From Pseudofrankia coriaricola (GTDB taxonomy: Bacteria; Actinomycetota; Actinomycetes; Frankiales; Frankiaceae): a stretch of DNA of 64,000 bases. The translations under genes and the position numbers were made by a program. This document shows, one piece after another, positions 25,872 to 34,629 of the stretch. How positions within the stretch are numbered: the first letter of the stretch is position 1; every line of letters begins with the position of its first letter. The stretch is taken from the NCBI RefSeq assembly GCF_001854805.1, contig NZ_MBLO01000234.1, positions 108,231-172,230 of the forward strand, in the 5' to 3' direction. The notes beneath the pieces were generated by a model. That model saw only the letters and a program-made list of their open reading frames with translations, did not search any database and was not told the DNA's origin.

Positions 25872-27302
25872 TTATCCGGCGAACGTGTGGTCGGCGGTGG
25901 TGCCGGCGCTGGCGCGCACGGCCTCGGCGAGCAGGGCGACCGCGGTGGGGATATCGGGCTCCCTGACCCCGGCGACGCACAGCCGGAGGTAGCTGATGTC
26001 CTGCTCGCCGATCACGAAGTACCGGCCGGGGACCACCGCCACCCCGAGCCGCCCCGCGCGGGTGGCGACCGCGAGGTCGTCGGTGCTGCGGGGCAGCCGC
26101 AGCCAGATGCTGATCCCACCGCGCGGGTTCTCGAACGAGCACTCCGGCAGCTCGCCGGCGAGGGCGGCCGCGAGCGTGGCCATCCGGGCGCGCAGCGCCG
26201 CCGAGGCGGCGCGCAGCTGGGCCGGCCAGCCCGGCCCGGCCACCATCTCCACGGCGGTGTGCTGCAGCGGCATGGGCACGAACGAGTCGTCGACCTGGCG
26301 CATGGCGGCGAGCCGGGTCATTACCGGCCCGCGCGCCACGATCGCGCCGATGCGCAGGCTCGGGGCGAGAATCTTCGTCAGCGAGCAGACGGTGATGACC
26401 CGGCCCTGGTCGTCGTCGCGCCACAGCGGCGGCGGTGGGACCTGCCCGTGGCCGAGCCAGCGCGCGTAGTCGTCCTCGAGGATGAACGCGCCGGCCCGCT
26501 CGCAGATGTCGAGCACCTCGCGGCGGCGCGCGTGCGCGAGCACGCCGCCGTCCGGGTTGGCGAACGTCGGCTGCAGGAACAGCAGCCGGGCCGACGTCGC
26601 CGCCAGCGCCCGCTCGAGCAGCTCCGGGCGGATGCCGTCGACGTCGGTCGGCACCGGCACCGGGACGAGGCCGGCGCTGCGTGCGACCGCCAGCGCACCG
26701 GGGTAGGTCGGCACCGCGAACAGCACCGGGCTCCCCGCCGGCAGGAGGGCGCGGAAGACGGCCGAGAGGGCGCCCTGGGCGCCCGGGGTGATCAGTACCT
26801 GGTCGGGGTCGGCGCCGACCTGGCGGCCGAACCAGCTGCGCAGCTCGGGGACGCCGGCCGGCGGCGGCGCGCTCCAGGCGTCCGGCCGGCGCACCGCGCG
26901 GCTGGCCGCGGCGGCGAGCCGGCTGTCGGCGCGCAGCGTCGCGTCGAAGTAGCCGCCGCCCAGCTGGAAGCCGGTCGAGTGGGCGCTCGCCAGCAGCACG
27001 TCGACGCCGGACGTCGACACCGGGCTCGCGCCGAGCGCCACCTGCTGCCAGTCGGTGTCGCCGACGCGGGCGGCCCGGCGGGCGGACACGAAGGTGCCGG
27101 CGCCCGGCCTGGTGACCAGCACGCCTTCGGTGACCAGGCGGGCGAGCGCCCGCTGCACGGTCACCGGGCCGACACCCAACCGGTGCTGCAGGTCTCGGGT
27201 GCTCGGCAGGCGAGCGCCGACGGCCCGGGTATCAGCGAGGGAGCGCAACTCGTCGGTGACTTTGTCGACGCTGCCGACGTCCCCACTGCTACCATTTCCC
27301 AT
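25872..27302 (-). CDS. MocR-type PLP-dependent GntR regulator
   Basis: A 476-aa fusion regulator. The N-terminal GntR winged helix-turn-helix (about 10-75: ARLPSTRDLQHRLGVGPVTV, then LVTEGVLVTRPGAGTFVS) is joined to an aminotransferase class I/II-like domain. That domain carries the PLP lysine in CSLTKILAPSLRIG and FLQPTFANPDGG. MocR proteins bind PLP or PLP-amine adducts and often control B6 or amino-acid metabolism and neighbouring genes. The ATG at 27302 lies 11 bp from a perfect 12-bp palindrome, probably its own operator. The divergent neighbour is a 42-aa membrane microprotein. Confidence 0.88.
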   Translation of the reverse strand: MGNGSSGDVGSVDKVTDELRSLADTRAVGARLPSTRDLQHRLGVGPVTVQRALARLVTEGVLVTRPGAGTFVSARRAARVGDTDWQQVALGASPVSTSGVDVLLASAHSTGFQLGGGYFDATLRADSRLAAAASRAVRRPDAWSAPPPAGVPELRSWFGRQVGADPDQVLITPGAQGALSAVFRALLPAGSPVLFAVPTYPGALAVARSAGLVPVPVPTDVDGIRPELLERALAATSARLLFLQPTFANPDGGVLAHARRREVLDICERAGAFILEDDYARWLGHGQVPPPPLWRDDDQGRVITVCSLTKILAPSLRIGAIVARGPVMTRLAAMRQVDDSFVPMPLQHTAVEMVAGPGWPAQLRAASAALRARMATLAAALAGELPECSFENPRGGISIWLRLPRSTDDLAVATRAGRLGVAVVPGRYFVIGEQDISYLRLCVAGVREPDIPTAVALLAEAVRASAGTTADHTFAG

Positions 27303-27312
27303 GAAGATAGAA

Positions 27313-27324
27313 GATAGCGCTATC
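27313..27324. promoter_or_regulatory. GATAGCGCTATC palindrome, likely MocR operator
   Basis: A perfect 12-bp palindrome just upstream of the MocR start and 130 bp before the divergent microprotein. GntR-family regulators commonly bind such sites in their own promoters. Confidence 0.5.
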
Positions 27325-27455
27325 GTTCCGGACCCGTCATCCGCTTTCGCGACATCCGCCGCTGGCGCTCTCCTCGTGGTGCATCCCGGCCTCGTCGCGT
27401 CATCGGCCGCCGGGGCCCCCGGCGGCCGTCGCGGATGCTCGGCGGGAGGGCGGCG

Positions 27456-27584
27456 ATGACCACCCTCGTGATCTTGGGCGTGCTCGTCCTGTCCGCGCTG
27501 CTCGGCTGGCTCTTCGGGCCGGACACGCGAGACCCGGACTACTCGATGAGCGCGGAGCGTCCTCCCCGTGTGGACCCGGGCTAA
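27456..27584 (+). CDS. 42-aa single-pass membrane microprotein
   Basis: The short frame starts at an ATG preceded by GGGAGGG at 5-6 nt. It codes one hydrophobic helix (residues 4-20, LVILGVLVLSALLGWLF) followed by an acidic, Pro-rich tail ending PPRVDPG. I recognise no family. It is divergent from the MocR regulator and may be its target. The ribosome site, ATG and membrane helix together support it as real. Confidence 0.5.
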   Translation: MTTLVILGVLVLSALLGWLFGPDTRDPDYSMSAERPPRVDPG

Positions 27585-27906
27585 GACATATGGCGGGGTC
27601 GGGCTCGTGCGGCCTGGCGAGGTGGTTTTGTTGACACGGCGCTGATGCGTCGTTGCTGTTTGTGACTGGGCCGGGCGCGCGGCCCAGCGGAACATCGTTG
27701 TGTCCTGGCTTGTGGAAGACGTCCAAGCCCGTGGGTGCGTGGGCGTCAACGGGTCGGCTCTTGGCAGCGTTGCGTCATCGTTGCGTCACGGCTGACGGCC
27801 GCGTCTCGCGTTGGACATGTCCTCGTAACGTGTGCAGACAGTCGCGACGAACATGCGCAAATCGCCGTGCCCACGACACACGAACGTTGCTGGCGCAACG
27901 CTCATG

Positions 27907-27928
27907 GTTCACTGCCCGTTCAGGCCGG
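27907..27928 (+). promoter_or_regulatory. Possible PHO-box-like direct repeat
   Basis: GTTCACTGCCC followed directly by GTTCAGGCCGG gives two GTTCA cores exactly 11 nt apart, the spacing of Streptomyces PhoP sites. The outer positions match the consensus poorly. It lies 785 bp before the phosphonate-type binding protein gene, so the link is weak. Confidence 0.25.
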
Positions 27929-28175
27929 GCCATCAAGGTTCTGGACGTGGACGACCGGGGGTCCCGCGAGCCTGCCTGCGCGGAGGAATGGCGGCGTCTC
28001 GCCATATGCCGGGGCCGCATTTCGCGGATCCCGCGTGTGGCGGCCGCCGAGCGGTTTCGCGTCTGTCCGGCGGTGACGCCGTGACCGGCCGGAGGGGCGG
28101 CGATGCCACCCGGCGCCTTGAGCGTCCGGCGCCCGCGGCTGAGAGGGACACCCGACACCCCGGTCGGATCCAGTC

Positions 28176-28205
28176 GATCTCATGCCTGGAGATCTCATGT
28201 CTGGA
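28176..28205 (+). repeat. Tandem 15-bp direct repeat
   Basis: GATCTCATGCCTGGA is followed immediately by GATCTCATGTCTGGA, one difference. It lies just before the small frame at 28216 and could be a regulator site. Confidence 0.5.
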
Positions 28206-28215
28206 GACGGTGCGC

Positions 28216-28491
28216 ATGGCCGAGGTTGCCGCTGACGCGTTCGCCGCCGTCGGCACCCGCCGGCCTGGCGACCTGGCCGCGGCGTTGGTGACTGCCACCA
28301 CCACCGTCGCCGCCGGCGGGGCGGTCCGCGACATTGACGGCCGTCCGCTCGGCTTCGACGTCGGCCTGACACGGCGGTGGAGGAGCGGCGTTGTCGCCGC
28401 GGCCCCCGAGCCGGCCGGCCAACTCGCCGCGGCCCTCGCCGCGGCGACGCGGAACCCGGTTGGCGCGCCTGTCCCGACGGGCGCCGTCTGA
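28216..28491 (+). CDS. Small hypothetical protein
   Basis: A 91-aa frame with GGAGAC about 7 nt before its ATG and strongly G/C-biased third codon positions, as in real genes here. The product is Ala-rich (MAEVAADAFAAVGTRRPGDL at the start) and I recognise no domain. It precedes the phosphonate-type transporter by 200 bp in the same direction. Base composition alone can mimic coding in such GC-rich DNA, so it is uncertain. Confidence 0.35.
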   Translation: MAEVAADAFAAVGTRRPGDLAAALVTATTTVAAGGAVRDIDGRPLGFDVGLTRRWRSGVVAAAPEPAGQLAAALAAATRNPVGAPVPTGAV

Positions 28492-28691
28492 CCCCCTGAC
28501 CTCCCGTGGCCCACCGGGCCGCGGCTCCTCCCTGACAAGCCAGCCACCCCACCCGGACCGGCGACCCGGTCCCGAGAAAACCCAGGCATCCACGACCACC
28601 ACCCGTCCCGGACCGCCTCGCGCCCAGCGCGGTGGACCTGCCGGGGCACCAGTACGCGCCAAAACCGACTAAGAACATCGAAAGGGTCCAC

Positions 28692-29687
28692 ATGCGTTTC
28701 ATCGGCACCAAGCGGGCCGTGGCCGGCGCCGCCGTCGGCGCGCTGCTCGCCGTCGCGGCTCTCGCGGGCTGTGGTTCCTCTGACGACTCCACGGACTCGG
28801 CCGGCGCGACGACCGGCGCCAGCGGCTCGGCCGAGGCGGGCACCTTCGCCAAGGGCGCCGGCACCCTCGTCTTCGGCACGGTGCCCGACCAGGCGGGTTC
28901 GGACTCGAACTGGAAGCCGCTCGAGGAGTACATCGCCAAGAAGACCGGCTATAAGGTCGAGTACTTCCCGACCGCCGACTACACGGCTCTCATCGCCGCC
29001 GCCGTCGCGGGCAAGGTCGACGTCGCGGCGTTCTCCGGCCTCACTTACGTGAATGCGACCAACAAGGGCGCCAAGCACACGGTCGTCTCGGCCGTCATCG
29101 CCTCGAAGGGTCTGACCGACCCGGGCTACTACTCGGAGGCGATCGTCCCGAAGGGCTCGGACATCACCTCCGTGGCCGGGTTCAAGGGCAAGACCGTCTG
29201 CTTCGTCTCCAAGAGCTCGACCTCCGGCTTCCTCTTCCCGATGCTCGCGCTCAGCAAGGCGGGCCTCAACATCACCCCGTCGGGCACGGACGCCAGTGGC
29301 AACCCGACCTTCGCCGACTTCAAGGCGTCCTTCGCCGGTGCCCACGACAAGTCGGTCCAGGCCGTGGCCTCGAAGCAGTGTGACGCGGGCTTCGCCGAGG
29401 ACTCGGAAGCGGAGGCCGGCGTGAAGGACGGCACGCTCACCGTGGTCGACAAGCAGTACGTGCCCGGTGGCCCGATGACTATCTCGACCACCCTGCCGAA
29501 GAGCGTCCAGGACAAGCTCAAGGCGACGCTGGGCAGCGTGACGCTCGACCAGATCACCGCGGAGGGCATCACGGTCACCGACGGCTTCAAGGACGCCTTC
29601 CAGGCCGCGAAGCCCGAGGACGACAGCTACTACGACGCGATCCGCGACATCTGCACGAAGGTCACCGCCGCGGACTGCGCCAAGTAG
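28692..29687 (+). CDS. phnD: Phosphate/phosphonate-type ABC substrate-binding lipoprotein
   Basis: A 331-aa lipoprotein. Residues 1-27 form a lipoprotein signal with lipobox LAGC (Cys-27). The mature part has the PhnD-family pattern: LVFGTVPDQ, KKTGYKVEYFPTADYTALIAA, KVDVAAFSGLTYVNA, FKGKTVCFVSKSSTSGFLFP and CDAGFAEDSEAE. It captures phosphonate, phosphite or a related oxyanion for the transporter encoded by the next two genes, 41 bp on. AAAGGG lies just before the ATG. No C-P lyase or phosphonatase gene is nearby, so the substrate is not settled. Confidence 0.88.
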   Translation: MRFIGTKRAVAGAAVGALLAVAALAGCGSSDDSTDSAGATTGASGSAEAGTFAKGAGTLVFGTVPDQAGSDSNWKPLEEYIAKKTGYKVEYFPTADYTALIAAAVAGKVDVAAFSGLTYVNATNKGAKHTVVSAVIASKGLTDPGYYSEAIVPKGSDITSVAGFKGKTVCFVSKSSTSGFLFPMLALSKAGLNITPSGTDASGNPTFADFKASFAGAHDKSVQAVASKQCDAGFAEDSEAEAGVKDGTLTVVDKQYVPGGPMTISTTLPKSVQDKLKATLGSVTLDQITAEGITVTDGFKDAFQAAKPEDDSYYDAIRDICTKVTAADCAK

Positions 29688-29728
29688 CGGACCGCGCTGA
29701 GTAGTCGGATAGAAGAGACAGGTAGCTC

Positions 29729-30607
29729 ATGAGCGGCACGGCGGCCTCCCCGATCATCTCGGTGAGCGGAGTCACCAAGGACTTCGGCTCCACCACGCGA
29801 GCACTCCACGACGTCGATCTGACGGTGGAGTCCGGGGAGGTCGTCGTGCTGCTCGGGCTTTCCGGTTCGGGCAAGTCGACGCTGCTCCGGCATCTCAACG
29901 GCCTCGAGTTCCCGAGCACGGGGACGGTCGAGGTCCTCGGGCAGAACGTCCCAGCCCTCAAGACGAAGGCGCTGCGCGCGCTGCGCGGCCGCGTCGGCAT
30001 GATCTTCCAGCAGTTCGAGCTCGTGCCGTCCCTCACGGTGCTCGAGAACGTGCTGACCGGCGCGCTCTCGCGCCTGTCGGGCCCGCGCATCGGCCTGTGG
30101 TCGTACCCCAAGAGCCTCAGGCTCACCGCGTTGACCCACCTGGACCGCGTCGGCCTGCTCGAAAAGGCCTACCAGCGCGCCGACCAGCTCTCCGGCGGCC
30201 AGCAGCAGCGCGTCGCGATCGCCCGCGCGCTGATGCAGAGCCCGGAGATCCTGCTCGCCGACGAGCCCGTCGCGAGCCTCGACCCCGAGTCGAGCGAGCA
30301 GGTCATGAGGCTCATCCGGGAGATCGCCGCTGACGACGGCCTGACCGTCGTGTGCAGCCTGCACCAGGTCGACCTCGCGCTCGACTGGGGCGACCGGATC
30401 GTCGGCCTGCGCCAGGGCGGGGTCGTGCTGGACACCACCACCGACGGCCTCAGCAAGGCCCAGGTGATGGAGATCTACGGGCGGGTGGCGACCTCGACCG
30501 CCGAGCTCAAGGCGATCGCGACGGAGCTGTCCGACGTGCCGGTTGACCTGCCGGTTCAGGACGGCGCGGCTCACCCCTCGGTGCCGGTCCAGGACGGCAC
30601 GGTATGA
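29729..30607 (+). CDS. phnC: Phosphonate-type ABC transporter ATPase
   Basis: A 292-aa ABC ATPase of the PhnC family. Walker A is GLSGSGKST (about 44-52), the signature LSGGQQQRVAIARAL, Walker B ILLADEPVAS and the H-loop CSLHQVDLAL. It energises the fused permease encoded next; the ATG of that gene overlaps its stop by 4 bp. AGACAGG precedes the ATG. Confidence 0.9.
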   Translation: MSGTAASPIISVSGVTKDFGSTTRALHDVDLTVESGEVVVLLGLSGSGKSTLLRHLNGLEFPSTGTVEVLGQNVPALKTKALRALRGRVGMIFQQFELVPSLTVLENVLTGALSRLSGPRIGLWSYPKSLRLTALTHLDRVGLLEKAYQRADQLSGGQQQRVAIARALMQSPEILLADEPVASLDPESSEQVMRLIREIAADDGLTVVCSLHQVDLALDWGDRIVGLRQGGVVLDTTTDGLSKAQVMEIYGRVATSTAELKAIATELSDVPVDLPVQDGAAHPSVPVQDGTV

Positions 30608-32334
30608 CCACGGTCGAGGCCGTTCGAGCCGCCGCGCCGGACGTCGCGCGGCGCGCGCCGCGGCGGCCCGTCGGAGCGAACAAGATCGCCGGCGGCGTCG
30701 TCATCCTGGCGATGCTCGGCTTCGCGGTCTACTCGCTCACGACGCTCGACTTCTCGTGGAGCAACACCGTCGCGAGCTTCGACAACGCCGCGAAGGTGTT
30801 CGGGCAGATGGACCCGATCAGCGTTCCGGGGCCGAGCGACCTGTTCTACCTCATCGGGCTCACGCTCGGCATCGTGATCCTCGGAACCGTGATCGCCGCG
30901 CTCATCTCGGTCCCGGTGGCGTGGATCGCGGCCCACAACACGACTCCGGCGCGCTGGCTGCGCCCGGTCGGCCGGGCGATCGGCGTCATCACCCGCGCGA
31001 TCCCGGACGTCGTCCTCGCCCTCGCGTTCGCCCTGGTCTTCGTCCTCGGCAGCCCGCTGCCCGGCATCCTGGCGATCGGGATCCACTCGATCGGCATGAT
31101 CTCGAAGCTGTTCGCCGACGCGATCGAACAGATCGACGACGGCCCGCGCCTCGCCATCCGGGCGGCGGGCGGGTCGCGGGCGCAGGAGTTCTGGTCCGGG
31201 GTCTTCCCACAGGTGCTGCCGTCGTGGATCGCGACCACGCTGCACCGTTTCGACATCAACCTGCGCGGCTCGGCGATCCTCGGCTACGCCGGTGTGGGCG
31301 GCCTCGGCTACGCGATGAAGATTTCCTTCGAGAGGTTTCCGGAGGGATACGGCCGCGGTCTCGGCATCGCCATCGTCATCTTCGTGCTCTGCGTCGTGCT
31401 CGAGATCGTCTCGTCGACCATCCGGCGCAACCTGCTCGGTATCCAGCCCGCCGGCAACAACCTCGGCGACCGCATCGTGCGCAGGGCGACCAGGAATGAG
31501 CCAGCGCCCGCGCCGAAGCTCGGCGCGGGCGCGGGGTCCACGGGTGCCGAGTCGATGATGAAGCGCCCGTGGACCCGCCCCCGGGTGCGTAACCTGATCT
31601 GGTCGCTCGCCGCCGTGGCGCTCATCATCAGCAGTTACTGGATGGCGGACGTCAAGTTCAGCGACGTCACGTGGGAATACGTCCGGCCGACGCTCGAGAG
31701 CTTCTGGCCGCCGAACTACGGCAGCCACACCTTCAGCGAGTACATGCATGCTCTGCTGGTGACCATTGAGGTCGCCTTCGCGGCCGCGGTGCTCTCGCTG
31801 TTCTTCTCGCTGCTCTTCGGGTCGCTCGCCGCGCGCAACGTCGCCCCGAACAGCCGCGTGCGCAGCGTGTTCCGCGTCATTCTGGTGGTCTTCCGCGGCG
31901 TGCCGGAGCTGGTGCTCGCGATCTTCCTCATCATGGTCACCGGCCTCGGCAACCAGGCGGGCGTCGTCGCGCTCGCGTTCGGCGGGGTCGGCCTGCTCGG
32001 CAAGCTCATCGCCGACTCCTTCGAAGAGGTGCCGGCCGGACCGGAGCGCGCCCTCACCGCCGCGGGCGCGACGAGGGGCCAGCGCTACCTCGCCGCGACC
32101 TGGCCGCAGGGGCTGCCGTCGCTCCTCGGTAACTCGCTGTACCTCGTCGACACGAACCTGCGCGCGGCGACGATCCTCGGCATCGTCGGCGGCAGCGGCA
32201 TCGGCTACTTCCTGACGGTCGCCTCGCCCGTCCTGAAGCTGCACGGACAGGTCACGACGCTCGTCCTCATGATAATCGTCACCACGCTCGTCCTCGAGGG
32301 CATCGCACAGTGGCTGCGGCGGGTGTTCCGCTGA
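30604..32334 (+). CDS. phnE: Fused PhnE1-PhnE2 permease
   Basis: A 576-aa membrane protein containing two complete PhnE-type permease halves. Half 1 (about 1-295) and half 2 (about 315-576) each have about six helices and the conserved ABC-permease loop region: RAAGGSRAQEFWSGVFPQVL in half 1 and TAAGATRGQRYLAATWPQGL in half 2. The usual transporter uses two separate PhnE subunits; here a charged linker (ARNEPAPAPKLGAGAGSTG region, about 298-318) joins them. It completes a phnD-phnC-phnE operon. Confidence 0.88.
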   Translation: MTTVEAVRAAAPDVARRAPRRPVGANKIAGGVVILAMLGFAVYSLTTLDFSWSNTVASFDNAAKVFGQMDPISVPGPSDLFYLIGLTLGIVILGTVIAALISVPVAWIAAHNTTPARWLRPVGRAIGVITRAIPDVVLALAFALVFVLGSPLPGILAIGIHSIGMISKLFADAIEQIDDGPRLAIRAAGGSRAQEFWSGVFPQVLPSWIATTLHRFDINLRGSAILGYAGVGGLGYAMKISFERFPEGYGRGLGIAIVIFVLCVVLEIVSSTIRRNLLGIQPAGNNLGDRIVRRATRNEPAPAPKLGAGAGSTGAESMMKRPWTRPRVRNLIWSLAAVALIISSYWMADVKFSDVTWEYVRPTLESFWPPNYGSHTFSEYMHALLVTIEVAFAAAVLSLFFSLLFGSLAARNVAPNSRVRSVFRVILVVFRGVPELVLAIFLIMVTGLGNQAGVVALAFGGVGLLGKLIADSFEEVPAGPERALTAAGATRGQRYLAATWPQGLPSLLGNSLYLVDTNLRAATILGIVGGSGIGYFLTVASPVLKLHGQVTTLVLMIIVTTLVLEGIAQWLRRVFR

Positions 32335-32491
32335 CGGGGGTCGCATCGGCGCGCCACGCCGCCTCCTCCTGACATGATCTGGTGAGATTTTCAGCGCTAC
32401 AGAGGCTGTTTCAGATTCGGCGTGGTGGTCCTGTGATCTTGGCCGGTCATGATCGATGCTTGTGGTGTGGCGCGCGCGGATGCTTTGACGC

Positions 32492-33418
32492 CTACTTGAT
32501 GGCGAGGGGGGCGACCGGGCCGCCGAGGCCGCCGGTGAGTGGTTCCGGGGTCGCCGCCAGCAGGAAGGTGTAGGCGCCGTCGTCGGCGCAGTCGGCGGAG
32601 AGGGCTTCGAGGTCGAAGTTCTGGCCCTGGGTCATGCCCATCTCCACCAGGTGCAGCAGGTGAACGGGTAGCTCGACGTCCGGAAGCTCGCAGGGGTAGA
32701 CCTCGAAGACGATGGTGTCGGTGGCCGCCGCGGCGACGTCGTGCCCGCGCATCCACTCGACCGACCGCAGCGACAGCCCGGCGACCGGGTAGAGGTAGCT
32801 CATCTTGTCGCCGGCGTGCAGGAGCCGCATCTGGCCGGTGCGGACGAGCACGATGTCACCCGGCTCGACGGTGACGCCGGCGAGGTCGGCGGCGGCGTCG
32901 AGATCGTCACCGGTGATGGCGTAGCCGCCGTCGAGCCGTTCGACGCCCTTGGCGCGGGCGACGTCGAGCAGCACCCCGCGCCCGGCGATCGGGCCGGCCT
33001 TATCGATGCCGCAGCGGGCGGCGCCCGCCGCGGTGACGGTGGCCGACCCGAAGCCGTTGTAGATCCGGCCGTCGTAGGAGGCGTGCGCGAGCGCGTCCCA
33101 GTGGGTCGCCGCCTGCGCACCCATCACGAAGATGTCGTCGGAGAAGCACACCTGGGCCGGGTCACCGGTCAGCGGCTCGTTCAGGGAGATCATGGTGCGG
33201 ATCGGGTTGATCCGCCCCGGGATGAACCCCACCTGCGGGCCGTTCTGAGACAGCGGGATCGCGAGCGGGAAGCGCTTCCCCGACCGCACCGACGCGACCC
33301 CGCGGCGTACCGCCTCGTCGGTGAGCAGGTTCAGCGTTCCCCGCTCGTCCTCCGGCCCCCACCGGCCCCAGTTGTTGACCTTCCGAGCCAGCGCGTGGAA
33401 CTCGTCGGGTAACGGCAC
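32492..33418 (-). CDS. Cyclase-family (kynurenine formamidase-like) protein
   Basis: A 308-aa member of the PF04199 cyclase/formamidase family, metal-dependent hydrolases. The metal-binding block THWDALAHASYDGRIYNG (about 109-126) corresponds to the family HxGTHxDxPxH motif, and the C-terminal part has FEVYPCELPDVELPVHLLHL. Actinobacterial relatives act on kynurenine, isatin or uncharacterised esters. The gene follows the DUF35-ltp4-ltp3 operon after 56 bp in the same direction, so it may be the last gene of that unit. Confidence 0.82.
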   Translation of the reverse strand: MPLPDEFHALARKVNNWGRWGPEDERGTLNLLTDEAVRRGVASVRSGKRFPLAIPLSQNGPQVGFIPGRINPIRTMISLNEPLTGDPAQVCFSDDIFVMGAQAATHWDALAHASYDGRIYNGFGSATVTAAGAARCGIDKAGPIAGRGVLLDVARAKGVERLDGGYAITGDDLDAAADLAGVTVEPGDIVLVRTGQMRLLHAGDKMSYLYPVAGLSLRSVEWMRGHDVAAAATDTIVFEVYPCELPDVELPVHLLHLVEMGMTQGQNFDLEALSADCADDGAYTFLLAATPEPLTGGLGGPVAPLAIK

Positions 33419-33474
33419 CGGTGATCTCCTCTGATCGGAACCGCTGCTGCACGGGGCTCACGGCCGCGTCTGGT

Positions 33475-34629
33475 TCACAACGAGGATTTCACGATCCACA
33501 TGGCGAAGTACTGGGCGCCGCCGCCGTAGGCATGGCCGAGAGCGGTGCGGGCACCGTCGACCTGGTGCTCACCGGCCTGGCCGCGGACCTGCAGGGCCGC
33601 CTCGGCGAAGCGCAGCATGCCGGACGCGCCGATCGGGTTGGACGAGAGCACGCCGCCGGACGGGTTGACCGGGAACGAGCCGCCTATCTCGGTCTCGCCG
33701 CTCTCGACGAGCTTCCACCCGCCACCCGGGCCGGTGATGTCGTGGCCCTCCAGCCACATCGGCTCGTACCAGCTGAACGGCACGTACAGCTCGGCGACGT
33801 CGATGTCGGCGAGCGGGTTGGTGATGCCGGCGGCCCGGTACAGGTCGTGTGCGCAGTCGACGCCCGCCCGCGGGCGCACCGCGTCGCGGCCGGGGAACGA
33901 CGTCGGCTCGCTGCGCATAGCCGTCGCGGCGACCCAGGCGGGGGAGCGGCCCGCGGCGGCCGCGTCCCGGCCGCCGGCCTCGTCGGTCAGCACGATCGCG
34001 CACGCCCCGTCGGAGCTCGGGCAGGATTCCAGGAAATGCAGCGGATCCCAGAGCATGAAGGAGTCGCGGACCTTCTCGATCGAGATGTCGGCGATCTTCA
34101 GGTGGGCGTACGGGTTCTTCAGGGCGTTGAGCCGGTCCTTGACCGCCACCTGCCAGCCGATGTGCTCGGGGGCGCCGGAGCGGCGGATATAGGAGCGGAT
34201 CCACGGCGCGAAGATGCCGCCCGCGCCCATGCCGCCGGACTTCCCTCCGGCCAGGCCCCACTGGGCGTTGCCCTCCGACTGCTTCTCGAACGCGACCGCG
34301 AGCACCCGGCGGTGGCGCCGCGCGTGGATCAGGTGCGAGGCGACGATCGCGGTCGAGCCGCCGACGCTGCCGGCCGTGTGGACCCGCAGGATGGGCTTGC
34401 CGGCGGCGCCGAGCGCGTCCGCGAGGTAGAGCTCGGGCATCATGACGCCCTCGAATGCGTCCGGCGCCTTGCCGATGACGACGGCGTCGATATCGGGCCA
34501 GTCCAGGCCCGCGTCCGCGAGCGCGCGGGCCGCCGCCTCCCGGACGAGGCCCGCGAGCGACACGTCCAGGCGCTTGCTCTTGTGATGGGTCTGCCCGATC
34601 CCGATGACCGCGCACGGCTCGCCGCTCAC
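33475..34629 (-). CDS. ltp3: Thiolase-like protein, Ltp3 orthologue
   Basis: A 384-aa thiolase-fold protein closely resembling mycobacterial Ltp3 (Rv3523) as I recall it: GVMMPELYLADALGAAGKP, RVHTAGSVGGST, ESCPSSDGACAIVL and NPSGGVLSSNPIGASGMLRF. As in that group, the usual thiolase nucleophile segment reads TAGSVGG without cysteine, so it probably acts as an aldolase-like or non-condensing partner and not a classical thiolase. The GTG start overlaps the preceding gene's stop (GTGA). In mycobacteria the Rv3521-ltp4-ltp3 operon belongs to the cholesterol regulon, and the same gene order is seen here. Confidence 0.85.
   Translation of the reverse strand: MSGEPCAVIGIGQTHHKSKRLDVSLAGLVREAAARALADAGLDWPDIDAVVIGKAPDAFEGVMMPELYLADALGAAGKPILRVHTAGSVGGSTAIVASHLIHARRHRRVLAVAFEKQSEGNAQWGLAGGKSGGMGAGGIFAPWIRSYIRRSGAPEHIGWQVAVKDRLNALKNPYAHLKIADISIEKVRDSFMLWDPLHFLESCPSSDGACAIVLTDEAGGRDAAAAGRSPAWVAATAMRSEPTSFPGRDAVRPRAGVDCAHDLYRAAGITNPLADIDVAELYVPFSWYEPMWLEGHDITGPGGGWKLVESGETEIGGSFPVNPSGGVLSSNPIGASGMLRFAEAALQVRGQAGEHQVDGARTALGHAYGGGAQYFAMWIVKSSL

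Larger units (their letters stand above)
27585..28215. other. Non-coding stretch upstream of the phosphonate transporter
   Basis: No convincing gene is seen here. It holds two 11-bp-spaced GTTGCGTCA units (27769-27788) and two 11-bp-spaced GTTCA units (27907-27928), the latter resembling a weak PHO box. Confidence 0.4.

Noticed and set aside
27301..27459. A 52-aa plus-strand frame overlapping the MocR start and ending at the microprotein ATG.
   Set aside because: It has no ribosome site, contains the palindromic operator and has unstructured Ala/Gly-rich composition.
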